NCBI RefSeq assembly: GCF_000426305.1 | Contig: NZ_AUFC01000023.1 | Coordinates: 1-40,939 of the forward strand | Reading direction: 5' to 3' | Source of the DNA: Anaerovorax odorimutans DSM 5092 | GTDB lineage: Bacteria; Bacillota; Clostridia; Peptostreptococcales; Anaerovoracaceae | Length of the DNA: 40,939 nucleotides | Shown here: piece after piece, positions 11,578-20,281 of the stretch | Layout: each line of letters opens with the position of its first letter | How positions within the stretch are numbered: position 1 is the stretch's first letter | Notes under the pieces: model-generated | What the model saw: the letters and a program-made list of their open reading frames with translations, nothing else | Database searches by the model: none | Told to the model about the DNA's origin: nothing | Made by a program: the position numbers and the translations under genes

Positions 11578-11647
11578 TTAAATTTCAATGTTTTTTGTTA
11601 TTTTTAACATGTTAATATTGTGTAAAAGTTTTAATAAAAAATGTGGA

Positions 11648-12979
11648 CTAATCTTCTTTAATATCTTTCTTTAAATTAGCAATAATTTCTTTTAAAGAAT
11701 CATTGATTTTTAATTCTTTATCAATTTTGTCGTATGCATGCAAAACTGTTGTATGATCTCTGTTCCCAAAATATTCTCCTATTTTAGGTAGTGATAAATC
11801 TGTCATATCTCTACATAGATACATAGCTATTTGTCTAGGGTTTGAAAGATTTCTTGAACGTTTAGACGATTCTATATCAACTTGTTTTATATTAAAATAT
11901 TTACATACATATTTTTTTATAAGATTAGGTGTAATTGTTTTATCTTTAGAAGAAAAAACATCTTTTAAAGCTTCTTTAGCTAAATCTTTGTTTATATTTC
12001 TGCCTGTCAAATTAGCATAAGCAATAACTCTTATAAAAGCGCCTTCAAGTTCTCTTATATTTGTTTGAATTTTATCTGCAATAACTTCTATAACCTCTAA
12101 TAAAGCATCTGTTGTATTTACACCTTCAAGTTCAGCTTTATTTCTGAGAATTGCAACTCTTGTTTCATAATCAGGTGGTTGAATATCAGCAATAAGGCCC
12201 CATTCAAAACGGGAACGAAGCCTCTCTTCTAAAGTTGTCATATCTTTTGGAGGTCTATCACTTGATATGATGATTTGTTTATTTGCTTCATATAAAGTAT
12301 TAAAAGTATGGAATATTTCTTCTTGTGTTCTATCCTTTTTTTCAATAAATTGAATATCGTCAATCAAGAGAACGTCAATACTTCTGTATTTATTTCTAAA
12401 TTCTACGTTTTTATCTTCTCTTATTGCTTTTATAAGTTCATTTGTAAACATTTCCGTGGAAACATATAATACTTTAGTCTTTGGATTCTGCTGTAATATG
12501 TAATGTCCTATTGCGTGCATTAAATGAGTTTTTCCAAGTCCAGCACGCCCATATATGAATAATGGATTATAAGCTTTTGAAGGTGCTTCTGCAACAGCAA
12601 GTGATGCTGCATGGGCAAATCTATTGTTATTTCCTATAACAAATGTATTAAATATATATTTTGGATTTAAATAAAGCTCATCTGTAAAATGGTTTTCCAT
12701 GCCATCAAAAGATTTGTTATTATCTGTTTCTTCATAAACGAAAATTACTTTTAAAGGTATTCCAAAAGATTCCTTTACAGCGCTTTCTATTACATTTATA
12801 TATCTTCCTTCAAGTATAGATTTAGCCATATCGTTATATAAAGAAAGATATAACTTGTTCTCATTATAGTCAACTTTTTGAGGAACTAATGGACAAACCC
12901 AGGTATCATAACTTACTGCAGTCAGTTCAGGTTTTAATAATTCTAAAGTTTTTTGCCAATTTGCTGTTAAATCATTCAT
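11648..12979 (-). CDS. dnaA: Chromosomal replication initiator DnaA
   Basis: This 443-residue AAA+ initiator binds DnaA boxes and opens oriC. Domain I is at about 1-80 and the short linker at about 81-105. Domain III has Walker A GRAGLGKT (144-151) and Walker B VLLIDDIQF (203-211). Domain IV is the DNA-binding domain with the signature RDHTTVLHAYDKI near 408-420. AAGGAAAAAAACT precedes the ATG. DnaA boxes lie on both sides of the gene, including near its own promoter, consistent with autoregulation. Confidence 0.99.
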   Translation of the reverse strand: MNDLTANWQKTLELLKPELTAVSYDTWVCPLVPQKVDYNENKLYLSLYNDMAKSILEGRYINVIESAVKESFGIPLKVIFVYEETDNNKSFDGMENHFTDELYLNPKYIFNTFVIGNNNRFAHAASLAVAEAPSKAYNPLFIYGRAGLGKTHLMHAIGHYILQQNPKTKVLYVSTEMFTNELIKAIREDKNVEFRNKYRSIDVLLIDDIQFIEKKDRTQEEIFHTFNTLYEANKQIIISSDRPPKDMTTLEERLRSRFEWGLIADIQPPDYETRVAILRNKAELEGVNTTDALLEVIEVIADKIQTNIRELEGAFIRVIAYANLTGRNINKDLAKEALKDVFSSKDKTITPNLIKKYVCKYFNIKQVDIESSKRSRNLSNPRQIAMYLCRDMTDLSLPKIGEYFGNRDHTTVLHAYDKIDKELKINDSLKEIIANLKKDIKED

Positions 12980-13045
12980 AGTTTTTTTCCTTTTTATATG
13001 TAAAATAATAATTAATAATATGTTCTATTATCATAACAAAAAAAG

Positions 13046-13054
13046 TTATCCACA
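13046..13054 (+). promoter_or_regulatory. DnaA box, perfect match
   Basis: TTATCCACA equals the consensus. It lies about 67 bases upstream of dnaA, where the dnaA promoter is expected. Confidence 0.85.
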
Positions 13055-13218
13055 AGCAATAAAAAATAAAAAATAATAAAAAAATATATTTTTACAAAGT
13101 TATCCACTACCTGTGTACAACTTTGTGCAAATTTTCCACAATAATAACAAAATGTACGATTATTTAAATTTGATTTAAGTTTATAAAATAAGATAAATAC
13201 TTGAAATATATAAAACCA

Positions 13219-13247
13219 TTGACATAAAAAAATTTTAAATGTATAAT
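13219..13247 (+). promoter_or_regulatory. Consensus housekeeping promoter of rpmH-rnpA
   Basis: TTGACA (13219-13224) and TATAAT (13242-13247) are separated by exactly 17 bases, a perfect sigmaA promoter. Transcription would start near 13254, giving a leader of about 75 nucleotides before rpmH. Confidence 0.92.
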
Positions 13248-13330
13248 TATTAGGCGTGTATTGGATTAATAAATAAGGATTACAAAATAAGAGTAATTCT
13301 ATATAAATTTTGAATAAGGAGGTGTTTTAA

Positions 13331-13465
13331 GTGAAACAGACTTTCCAACCTAAAGTGAGACAGAGAAAAAAAGAACATGGCTTTAGAAAAAGAATGAGTA
13401 CTAAAAACGGTAGAAATGTTTTAAAAAGAAGAAGAGCAAGAGGAAGAAAAGAACTTACAGCATAG
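13331..13465 (+). CDS. rpmH: 50S ribosomal protein L34
   Basis: This 44-residue basic protein of the large ribosomal subunit starts at GTG and stops at TAG 13463-13465. It has the family pattern: [37 protein letters not shown], ending ELTA. AAGGAGGTG lies 7-8 bases before the GTG. It is divergent from dnaA as in most bacteria and opens the rpmH-rnpA-yidD-yidC-jag operon behind a consensus promoter. Confidence 0.98.
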   Translation: MKQTFQPKVRQRKKEHGFRKRMSTKNGRNVLKRRRARGRKELTA

Positions 13466-13490
13466 AGACCGCAAAAGTGGTCTTTTTGTT
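13466..13490 (+). terminator. Terminator-like hairpin between rpmH and rnpA
   Basis: AGACCGC and GTGGTCT form a 7-bp stem (one G-T pair) around AAAA, followed by TTTTTGTTTTAG. It begins directly after the rpmH stop and probably reduces read-through, so that L34 is made in excess of RNase P protein. Confidence 0.75.
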
Positions 13491-13514
13491 TTAGTTTTTT
13501 GTAAGGGGTTAATT

Positions 13515-13853
13515 ATGCTGAAACCTAATGTTTTGAGAAGAAAAAAAGATTTTTCTACCATATACAAAGTAGGAAAATCTATTGGTGAAAGGTATATTGT
13601 TCTTTTTTACAGAAAAAATAATTTAGATTATAATAGAAAAGCATTTTTAGCTAGTAAAAAAGTCGGTAACAGCGTAATTAGAAATAGGGCACGAAGACTT
13701 ATGAAACAAAGTTATAAAGAATTAGAAGAAAATATAAGTATAGGATATGATTTTATATTTATAGCCAGAAATACAATAAAAAATATGAAATGTGCGGATG
13801 TGAAAAAATCTATGGAAGCCGCTTTGATAAAAACAAAGATTATAAAGAAGTAA
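13515..13853 (+). CDS. rnpA: Ribonuclease P protein component
   Basis: This 112-residue protein subunit works with the RNase P RNA to remove tRNA 5' leaders. The RNR motif is RNRARRLMK (56-64), and the N-terminal LRRKKDFSTIYKVGKS and FLASKKVGNSVIRNR segments are typical. AAGGGG precedes the ATG. It follows rpmH after a terminator-like hairpin and is followed by yidD after 18 bases. Confidence 0.97.
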   Translation: MLKPNVLRRKKDFSTIYKVGKSIGERYIVLFYRKNNLDYNRKAFLASKKVGNSVIRNRARRLMKQSYKELEENISIGYDFIFIARNTIKNMKCADVKKSMEAALIKTKIIKK

Positions 13854-13871
13854 TGTATTGAGGTTGATAAA

Positions 13872-14081
13872 TTGAAAAATATAATTATAATTCTAATTAA
13901 AGGTTATCAAAAAATTATATCACCAATGTTTCCGGCTACTTGCCGGTTTTACCCTACATGTTCAACATATTTTATACAAGCTTTAGAAAAATATGGAGTA
14001 ATTAAGGGTAGCTTTCTTGGAATTAAAAGGATTTTAAAATGTCATCCCTTTCATCCGGGAGGATATGATCCATTAAAGTGA
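13872..14081 (+). CDS. yidD: Membrane protein insertion efficiency factor YidD
   Basis: This 69-residue membrane-associated protein assists YidC-dependent insertion. It carries the family signature: [27 protein letters not shown], then [18 protein letters not shown], with three conserved cysteines. The start is TTG, supported by GAGG eight bases upstream. It lies between rnpA and yidC, its usual position. Confidence 0.95.
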   Translation: MKNIIIILIKGYQKIISPMFPATCRFYPTCSTYFIQALEKYGVIKGSFLGIKRILKCHPFHPGGYDPLK

Positions 14082-14131
14082 TTAGAAAAAAATAATTTAT
14101 GTATAATTACATAAATTAGGGAGGATATTGA

Positions 14132-14818
14132 ATGTACAATACAATTGTAGGAGTAGTAGCAAGACCTTTGGGAATGCTTCTAAGTTTGCTATACGATTAT
14201 ATAGGAAATTATGGAGTAACACTTATAGTATTTACAATAATTGTAAGAGCATGTTTGTTTCCTTTGTATGCAGATCAAATAAAGCATTCTACAAGAATGG
14301 CAGATATGCAGCCTAAAATGAAGGCGTTACAGAAAAAGTATGCAAATGATAGAGAAACTTTAAATATAAAGATGATGGAACTTTATAAAGAAGAAAAATT
14401 TAATCCAATGAGAGGTTGTTTGCCTATGTTGATTCAAATGCCTATAATTTTTGGATTGTTTGCTCTTTTAAGAAATCCTATGATATTTATTAAAGGAAAT
14501 GAGATGTTAATGGCAATTCATGAATCATTTATTTGGATTCCTGATTTAAGCCAGCCTGATCCTTGGGTTTTACCTATACTTGCAGGTATTACAACATACT
14601 TTTCTTATACTTTAACACAGGCTCAAAATTCAATGGGTGATAATAATCAAATGTCCTCAATGATGAATATGATGAAGTATTTCTTTCCCATTATGATAGT
14701 TTGGATGGGAAGATCTTTTCCTGCAGGATTAGCAATGTATTGGTTTATAGGAACTTTTATTCAAGTTTTCCAAACTTTAGCGTTAAATAAATTAAAGAAA
14801 AATTTAAAAACCAAATAA
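14132..14818 (+). CDS. yidC: Membrane protein insertase YidC/SpoIIIJ
   Basis: This 228-residue insertase helps fold and insert membrane proteins alone or with SecYEG. It is the short Gram-positive type. Membrane segments lie at about 25-50, 105-125, 145-165 and 180-215. The KMKALQKKYANDRETLNIKMMELYKE coiled region between the first two is characteristic, as is NPMRGCLPMLIQMPIIFGLF. It lacks the Cys-containing lipobox of many Bacillus homologues, and the N-terminus reads directly into the first hydrophobic region. GGGAGG lies 7 bases before the ATG. Confidence 0.95.
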   Translation: MYNTIVGVVARPLGMLLSLLYDYIGNYGVTLIVFTIIVRACLFPLYADQIKHSTRMADMQPKMKALQKKYANDRETLNIKMMELYKEEKFNPMRGCLPMLIQMPIIFGLFALLRNPMIFIKGNEMLMAIHESFIWIPDLSQPDPWVLPILAGITTYFSYTLTQAQNSMGDNNQMSSMMNMMKYFFPIMIVWMGRSFPAGLAMYWFIGTFIQVFQTLALNKLKKNLKTK

Positions 14819-14854
14819 GAGAATTGTAAGTAATTTTACGGAGGAAAATTAGAT

Positions 14855-15661
14855 ATGGATTTTTCAGAAAAATGGGCAAAAGATATAGATGAAGCAGTAA
14901 GACTTGCCCTAATGGACTTAAAACTTACAGAAGATCAGGTGAATGTAATCGTTTTAGAAGAGCCTACAAGAGGATTCTTTGGATTAGGTTCAAAACTTGC
15001 CAAGGTAAGAGTTGAGAAAAAAATAGAGCCAAAAGAAGAAAAAAAAGAATTTATTCCAGAAAATAAATCTCAATCACGTCTTTCGTCAAATGTGAAAAAT
15101 GATGAAAAAATTAAAAATGAAAAAACTAAAGTTGAAATAAAACCAGAAAAAAAGGCAATAAAAGCATCGGAAGAAAGTAAGTTTTCTTTTAAAGAAAAGC
15201 CTAAAGATTTAATAGAAATTAAAGATGGACCAGCTCTTGATTTTTTATTTGAAATAATAGATAAAATGGGGTTGAAATTAGGAATAAGAGCTTACCAAAA
15301 TGAAGATAGTATTTATGTAGAAATTGAAGGTAAAGATTCTGGTACTATTATAGGAAAAAGAGGACAAACATTAGATGCTATACAATATTTGACAAGCCTT
15401 GTAGTAAATAAAAATAAAGAAAAATATATTAGAGTAATTATAGATGCTGAAAATTATAGGCAAAAGAGAGAAAAAACTTTAGAGCAATTGGCTAACAGAT
15501 TAGCAGATAAAGTTTTAAAAACAAATAAAAGTGTTAGATTAGAACCTATGAATCCTTATGAAAGAAAGGTAATACATGCAACACTCCAATTAAACCCAGA
15601 TGTAACTACTAGAAGTGAAGGTGAAGAGCCATTTAGAAGGGTTATTATAGAACGTAAATAA
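14855..15661 (+). CDS. jag: RNA-binding protein Jag/KhpB
   Basis: This 268-residue cytosolic RNA-binding protein is linked to cell-envelope and sporulation control. It has a Jag-N domain (about 1-52, with VIVLEEPTRGFFGLGSKLAKV), a lysine- and glutamate-rich linker (about 53-120), a KH domain (about 130-195, with GTIIGKRGQTLDAIQYL) and an R3H domain (about 205-268, ending in RSEGEEPFRRVIIE). ACGGAGG precedes the ATG. It is the last gene before a strong terminator, as in the classical spoIIIJ-jag pair. Confidence 0.96.
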   Translation: MDFSEKWAKDIDEAVRLALMDLKLTEDQVNVIVLEEPTRGFFGLGSKLAKVRVEKKIEPKEEKKEFIPENKSQSRLSSNVKNDEKIKNEKTKVEIKPEKKAIKASEESKFSFKEKPKDLIEIKDGPALDFLFEIIDKMGLKLGIRAYQNEDSIYVEIEGKDSGTIIGKRGQTLDAIQYLTSLVVNKNKEKYIRVIIDAENYRQKREKTLEQLANRLADKVLKTNKSVRLEPMNPYERKVIHATLQLNPDVTTRSEGEEPFRRVIIERK

Positions 15662-15670
15662 AATTAATTA

Positions 15671-15702
15671 AAATAACCTGTGTAAAGCACAGGTTATTTT
15701 TC
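15671..15702 (+). terminator. Rho-independent terminator after jag
   Basis: AATAACCTGTG (15672-15682) pairs perfectly with CACAGGTTATT (15688-15698) around a 5-base loop, followed by a T-run. It ends the rpmH-jag operon. Confidence 0.92.
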
Positions 15703-15758
15703 TCAATTTGTTAAATAATAAATTATAATATTTTAAATTTTATATTAAGAAGGGATAT

Positions 15759-17141
15759 ATGATGGAAGATACAATAGCTGCTATTGCTACTGCCCAAGGT
15801 GAAGGTGGAATTGGTATTATTAGAATAAGCGGTAATGAATCAAAAAAAATATTAGAAAAAGTTTTTGTACCTAAATATTTAAATAATAATGAATCTTTTT
15901 CAAATAAACAATTATATTATGGGCATATTGTGGATTCCTCATCAAATGAAATTATTGATGAAGTTCTTGCTGTTTATATGAAAGGTCCGTCAACTTATAC
16001 TACGGAAGACATAGTTGAAATAAATTGTCATGGCAGTAATGTATCTCTTAGAAAAACTTTATCTTTGGTTTTAAGAAATGGTGCAAAATTAGCAGAAAAA
16101 GGTGAGTTTACAAAAAGGGCTTTTTTAAATGGAAGAATAGATTTATCTCAAGCAGAGGCAGTTATAGATTTAATTAAAGCAAAAACAGATAAAAGTTTCG
16201 AAATCGCATTATCTCAGATGGAAGGAAAGCTGTCTATTAAAGTAAGAGAACTTCGTGAAATAATAATGGATATCTTAGTTAATGTAACTGTAAACTTAGA
16301 TTATCCTGATGAAGATATTGAAGAAGTAACGTATGATGAATTAATAAAAAGTTTAAAGTTAATAAACGATGAGTTAGATAAACTCTTGATTACAGCTGAT
16401 ACAGGAAGAATTATAAAAGATGGTTTAAAAGTTACTATTGTAGGTAAACCAAATGTAGGAAAATCTTCATTAATGAATGCATTGCTTAAAGAATCAAGAG
16501 CCATTGTAACCGAAATTCCGGGGACTACAAGAGATACTATTGAGGAATTTTTAAGTATAAATAATATTCCTGTTAAATTAACTGATACAGCAGGTATAAG
16601 AAATACAAAAGATAAAATTGAAAAAATAGGAATTGAAAAAAGTAAAGAATCTTTTAATCAAGCAGATTTAATTATATTTATGATAGATGGAAGTAAAGAT
16701 TTGACTTCAGAGGATTATGAAATAATAGAGTATTTAAAAAACAGAAAATCAATAGTTCTTTTAAATAAAAGTGATATTGGAACAAAAATAGAAGAATCTT
16801 ATATTAAAAGTATAATGCCAAGGGCTTATATTATAAAAACTGCCATCAAAAACGAGATTGGTATTAAAGAAATTGAAAATAAAATTTCAGAATTAGTATA
16901 TGGTGGAGAAGTTAAACAGCAAGATAGTATGCTCATTTCAAATGTACGGCATAAAGATTTATTGGAAAAAACTAAGAAATCTATTTGTGATGCAATTGAT
17001 ATGGCAGAAAGAATGGAAGCTTTGGATTTTATTGAAGTTGATATAAAACGTAGCTGGGAGCTTTTAGGAGAAATTATTGGTGAAACAGTAACAGATGATA
17101 TTATAGACAGAGTTTTTGAGAGATTTTGTTTGGGTAAATAG
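15759..17141 (+). CDS. mnmE: tRNA uridine-34 modification GTPase MnmE
   Basis: This 460-residue K+-activated GTPase works with MnmG to make 5-carboxymethylaminomethyluridine at the tRNA wobble position. The tetrahydrofolate-binding N-terminal domain begins [24 protein letters not shown]. The helical domain is interrupted by a GTPase domain with G1 GKPNVGKS (229-236), a TTRD switch and the G3 DTAGIR. The C-terminal FCLGK supplies the conserved cysteine. Two ATGs occur in tandem at 15759 and 15762; AGAAGGGAT suits either. Confidence 0.97.
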   Translation: MMEDTIAAIATAQGEGGIGIIRISGNESKKILEKVFVPKYLNNNESFSNKQLYYGHIVDSSSNEIIDEVLAVYMKGPSTYTTEDIVEINCHGSNVSLRKTLSLVLRNGAKLAEKGEFTKRAFLNGRIDLSQAEAVIDLIKAKTDKSFEIALSQMEGKLSIKVRELREIIMDILVNVTVNLDYPDEDIEEVTYDELIKSLKLINDELDKLLITADTGRIIKDGLKVTIVGKPNVGKSSLMNALLKESRAIVTEIPGTTRDTIEEFLSINNIPVKLTDTAGIRNTKDKIEKIGIEKSKESFNQADLIIFMIDGSKDLTSEDYEIIEYLKNRKSIVLLNKSDIGTKIEESYIKSIMPRAYIIKTAIKNEIGIKEIENKISELVYGGEVKQQDSMLISNVRHKDLLEKTKKSICDAIDMAERMEALDFIEVDIKRSWELLGEIIGETVTDDIIDRVFERFCLGK

Positions 17142-17151
17142 AGGTAGAAGA

Positions 17152-19038
17152 ATGAATTATTTTATTATGGATGAATATGATGTGATCGTAATAGGTGCAG
17201 GACATGCAGGTTGTGAAGCGGGTCTCGCTCCAGCTAGAATGGGTCATAAAACATTAGTACTTTCAATAAATTTAGAAGCAGTTGCAATGATGGCCTGTAA
17301 TCCTTCTATAGGAGGTACAGGTAAAGGACATCTTGTAAGAGAGATTGATGCTTTAGGCGGAGAAATGGGAATAAATATAGATAAAACATTTATTCAAAGT
17401 AAAATGCTTAATACGGCAAAAGGTCCTGCTGTTCATTCTCTTAGAGCTCAAGCAGATAAGGCAAGATATCATGAAGAAATGAAAAAAACTTTAGAAAAAG
17501 AAGAAAACTTGGATTTAAAACAAGGAGAAGTTGTTCAGCTATTAGTTGAAGATGATGCTGTAAGAGGTGTTGTTTTAAAGACAGGATCAGCTTATAGAGC
17601 AAAGAGTGTTATTTTAGCTACAGGAACTTTTCTAGGAGGTAAAATTTTTATTGGAGAATGGGCTTTTGAAAGCGGACCAAATGGTTTATCACCATCTATT
17701 GAACTTGTAGATAATTTAAAATCCCACGGTTTAAATCTTCGCAGATTTAAGACAGGCACTCCTGCAAGAGCACTTGGAAGGAGTTTAAATTATGAAAGAA
17801 TGCAAATGCAGCCTGGAGATAAAGAGATAGTGCCATTTTCTTTTATGAATGATGAATTAGAAAAAGATCAAGTTCCATGTTGGCTTTCTTATACAAATGA
17901 GGAAACACATAAAGTTATTAGAAAAAACTTTTCTCGTTCTGCTTTGTTTGGCGGACAAATTGAAGGAATTGGACCTAGATATTGTCCATCTATAGAAGAT
18001 AAGATTAATAGATTTGCAGATAAAGAAAGACATCAACTATTTATTGAACCTGAAGGTCTTTATACAGATGAGGTATATATACAAGGAATGTCGTCAAGTT
18101 TACCTGAAGATGTCCAGAAGCAGTTTTATAAGACGATTCCGGGGCTGGAAAATATAAAAATAGTAAGGCCTGCATATGCTATAGAATATGATTGTATAGA
18201 TCCCCTTGAATTGAAGATTACTCTTGAACATAGAAAAATAGAAGGACTGTTTTGTGCAGGACAATTTAATGGTAGTTCAGGGTATGAAGAAGCTGCTGCA
18301 CAAGGTCTTATTGCAGGTATAAATGCAGCTTTAAAATTGGAAGGTAAAGAACCTCTAATTTTAGATAGATCAGAAGGATATATTGGTGTACTAATTGATG
18401 ATCTTGTTACAAAAGGAACTAATGAACCATATCGTATTATGACTTCCAGAGCTGAATATAGACTTGTTTTAAGGCAGGATAATGCCGATTTGCGCTTAAC
18501 TGAAAAAGGTCATGAATGTGGACTTGTAACAAAGAAGCGATATGAACGTTTTATAAAAACAAGAGATGATGCTAAAAATGAAAGAATCAGATTGGAAGAA
18601 ACATTTGTACTTCCAAGTCAAATAAATGATTTTTTAGAATCTAAGGGAAGTACACCATTACAAAATAAAATTTCCCTTGCAGAATTATTAAAAAGACCGG
18701 AATTAACATATGAAATACTAGGGGAAATTGATAACGAAAGACCAAAAATTTCGAAACATTCAATAACTCAATTGGAAGTTCAAATTAAATATGACGGGTA
18801 TATTAGTAAGCAGCTTCATCAAATTGAGAGATTTAAAAAGCTAGAAAATAAAAAATTATCTATGGAATTAGATTATAATGCCATAGATGGACTTAGAATC
18901 GAGGCAAAACAAAAATTAAATCAGTTAAAACCTGTATCATTGGGTCAAGCCTCCAGAATTTCAGGAGTGTCTCCAGCAGATATTAATGTACTTTTAATTT
19001 ATTTGGAGAAGTTGAAACGAAATAGGAAAGCGATATAA
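17152..19038 (+). CDS. mnmG: tRNA uridine-34 modification enzyme MnmG (GidA)
   Basis: This FAD-dependent partner of MnmE has 628 residues from the ATG at 17152. The Rossmann motif [14 protein letters not shown] is at the N-terminus. The [27 protein letters not shown] segment and the C-terminal [20 protein letters not shown] are family signatures. The frame is open upstream to 17116, which would overlap mnmE by 26 bases. I choose 17152 because GAGG lies 8 bases before it and the family begins there. It lies 10 bases after mnmE. The 78-base repeat array starts at its very end. Confidence 0.97.
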   Translation: MNYFIMDEYDVIVIGAGHAGCEAGLAPARMGHKTLVLSINLEAVAMMACNPSIGGTGKGHLVREIDALGGEMGINIDKTFIQSKMLNTAKGPAVHSLRAQADKARYHEEMKKTLEKEENLDLKQGEVVQLLVEDDAVRGVVLKTGSAYRAKSVILATGTFLGGKIFIGEWAFESGPNGLSPSIELVDNLKSHGLNLRRFKTGTPARALGRSLNYERMQMQPGDKEIVPFSFMNDELEKDQVPCWLSYTNEETHKVIRKNFSRSALFGGQIEGIGPRYCPSIEDKINRFADKERHQLFIEPEGLYTDEVYIQGMSSSLPEDVQKQFYKTIPGLENIKIVRPAYAIEYDCIDPLELKITLEHRKIEGLFCAGQFNGSSGYEEAAAQGLIAGINAALKLEGKEPLILDRSEGYIGVLIDDLVTKGTNEPYRIMTSRAEYRLVLRQDNADLRLTEKGHECGLVTKKRYERFIKTRDDAKNERIRLEETFVLPSQINDFLESKGSTPLQNKISLAELLKRPELTYEILGEIDNERPKISKHSITQLEVQIKYDGYISKQLHQIERFKKLENKKLSMELDYNAIDGLRIEAKQKLNQLKPVSLGQASRISGVSPADINVLLIYLEKLKRNRKAI

Positions 19039-19424
19039 TGGTTCCTATGATTGAGACAGCGTTGCTGTAATGAGGGAACCATTGAAACATGCTTGGAAAC
19101 TTGTGTCATGTTATAATGATTCTAATGATTGAAACAGCGTTGCTGAGAGGTAAGAATCATTGAAACATGCTTGATAGCTTGTGTCATGTTATAATGGTTT
19201 CTATGATTGAGACAGCGTTGCTGTAAGGGAGGAACCATTGAAACATGCTTGGAAACTTGTGTCATGTTATAATGATTTCTATGATTGAGACAGCGTTGCT
19301 GTAATGAGGGAACCATTGAAACATGCTTGATAGCTTGTGTCATGTTATAATGATTCTAATGATTGAAACAGCGTTGCTGTAATGTAAGAATCATTGAAAC
19401 ATGCTTGGAAACTAATGTCATGTT
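19035..19424. repeat. Tandem array of five 78-base structured repeats
   Basis: Units lie at 19035-19112, 19113-19190, 19191-19268, 19269-19346 and 19347-19424, each exactly 78 bases with only a few differences. Each unit has an outer stem of AATGGTTCC/GGAACCATT type enclosing a small ACAGC-GTT-GCTGT hairpin, then a second stem AACATG/CATGTT. Units 2 and 5 use AATGATTCT/AGAATCATT, so both arms change together. The junctions between units read TGTTATAATG, an extended -10-like element. The array lies between mnmG and rsmG. Its function is unknown; it resembles no named repeat that I can identify. Confidence 0.9.
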
Positions 19425-19460
19425 ATAGTATAAAAGAGAGGTTTATTTTAACAAAATATT

Positions 19461-20171
19461 ATGGATCAATTAAAAAGAGCATTAGAGCAATTAAATATAA
19501 ATTATAATGATGATATGATTCTAAAATTTGAAAAATATATGGATTCTATATTGGAATGGAACGATAAGGTTAATCTCACTGCGATTACTGATAGGAAGGA
19601 ATTTGTAAAAAAACATTTTATTGATTCTTTAGCTTGTTGTGAATTAGAGCAAATGAAAAAGTTCAAAAAAATAATAGATGTGGGAACCGGTGCAGGATTT
19701 CCGGGAATTCCATTGGCTATAATTTATCCTGATAAAGAATTTTTCCTTTTAGACTCATTGAATAAAAGAATTAAAATAATAAATGAAATAAAAACTAGCC
19801 TTGATATTGATAATGTTAATTTGTATCATGGTAGGGCAGAAGAATTTGCACATAAAAAAGAATTCAGAGAAAAGTTTGATTTATGTGTTTCAAGAGCAGT
19901 TGCCAATTTATCAGTATTATCGGAATATTGTCTACCATTTGTTAAAGTAGGGGGATATTTTGCAGCATACAAAACAGGTAATGCTAAAGAAGAAATTGAT
20001 AATAGTTTAAAAGCAATAGATATATTAGGTGGTATAATAGAGAAGAAAAAAATAATGAATATTGATTGTTTTGATTTAGATCATCAAATTATAATTATAA
20101 AGAAAATTAAAAATACTATATCGAAATATCCAAGAAAAGCAGGAATTCCTGGGAAAGAACCTCTAAAATAA
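19461..20171 (+). CDS. rsmG: 16S rRNA (guanine-527 N7) methyltransferase RsmG
   Basis: This 236-residue SAM-dependent enzyme methylates G527 of 16S rRNA; loss gives low-level streptomycin resistance in other bacteria. The SAM motif is VGTGAGFPGIPLAI, preceded by WNDKVNLTAI and the HFIDSL segment. AGAGAGG lies about 19 bases before the ATG, further than usual, so the start may be inefficient. It is separated from mnmG by the 78-base repeat array, which is likely part of its leader or promoter region. Its terminator overlaps the stop codon. Confidence 0.96.
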   Translation: MDQLKRALEQLNINYNDDMILKFEKYMDSILEWNDKVNLTAITDRKEFVKKHFIDSLACCELEQMKKFKKIIDVGTGAGFPGIPLAIIYPDKEFFLLDSLNKRIKIINEIKTSLDIDNVNLYHGRAEEFAHKKEFREKFDLCVSRAVANLSVLSEYCLPFVKVGGYFAAYKTGNAKEEIDNSLKAIDILGGIIEKKKIMNIDCFDLDHQIIIIKKIKNTISKYPRKAGIPGKEPLK

Positions 20172-20189
20172 CGATTTTAGAGGTTTTTT
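20158..20189 (+). terminator. Terminator overlapping the rsmG stop
   Basis: AACCTCTAAAAT (20158-20169) pairs with ATTTTAGAGGTT (20174-20185) around a 4-base loop, followed by T-rich DNA. The rsmG stop codon (20169-20171) lies in the hairpin. Confidence 0.9.
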
Positions 20190-20205
20190 GTTGTGTAGTA
20201 ATGGT

Positions 20206-20234
20206 TTAGTACCTATTGTCTTATCTGTTATGAT
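20206..20234 (+). promoter_or_regulatory. Probable promoter of noc
   Basis: TTAGTA (20206-20211), 17 bases, then TATGAT (20229-20234) preceded by TGT, an extended -10. It lies after the rsmG terminator and about 48 bases before the noc start. Confidence 0.55.
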
Positions 20235-20281
20235 ATATATATGAAGTAGATTGTATGGATTTAGGACAAGGGGGGATTGTC

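Larger units (their letters stand above)
11421..11647. other. oriC: oriC, dnaN-proximal part with DnaA boxes and DnaA-trios
   Basis: This 227-base dnaA-dnaN gap carries one perfect DnaA box (TGTGGATAA, 11569-11577). Degenerate boxes are TGTGGATTT (11548-11556) and TGTGTAAAA (11620-11628). Next to them lies a GC patch GGGC (11544-11547), then six consecutive TAG/TAA triplets (11526-11543), then AT-rich DNA. Box, GC patch and trios match the basal unwinding system described in B. subtilis, so strand opening is predicted here at about 11460-11545. Confidence 0.8.
12980..13330. other. oriC: oriC, rpmH-proximal part with a DnaA box cluster
   Basis: This 351-base divergent gap lies between dnaA and rpmH. 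A perfect DnaA box, TTATCCACA, lies at 13046-13054. Boxes with one mismatch lie at 13100-13108 (TTATCCACT), 13112-13120 (TGTGTACAA, reverse) and 13132-13140 (TTTTCCACA). The A/T content is very high. Together with the dnaA-dnaN cluster this forms a bipartite origin like that of B. subtilis. The right part holds the rpmH promoter and leader. Confidence 0.85.

Noticed and set aside
19122-19343. A minus-strand open frame in the 78-base array encoding 26-residue repeats
   Set aside because: 78 is a multiple of three, so any frame without a stop in one unit stays open through the array. There is no ribosome binding site and the composition is not protein-like.
19035-19424. CRISPR array
   Set aside because: The whole 78-base unit is repeated, with no unique spacers and no cas genes nearby.
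20255-20281. Upstream start of noc at 20255
   Set aside because: The ATG at 20282 has a strong GGGGGGA site; the upstream one has none.
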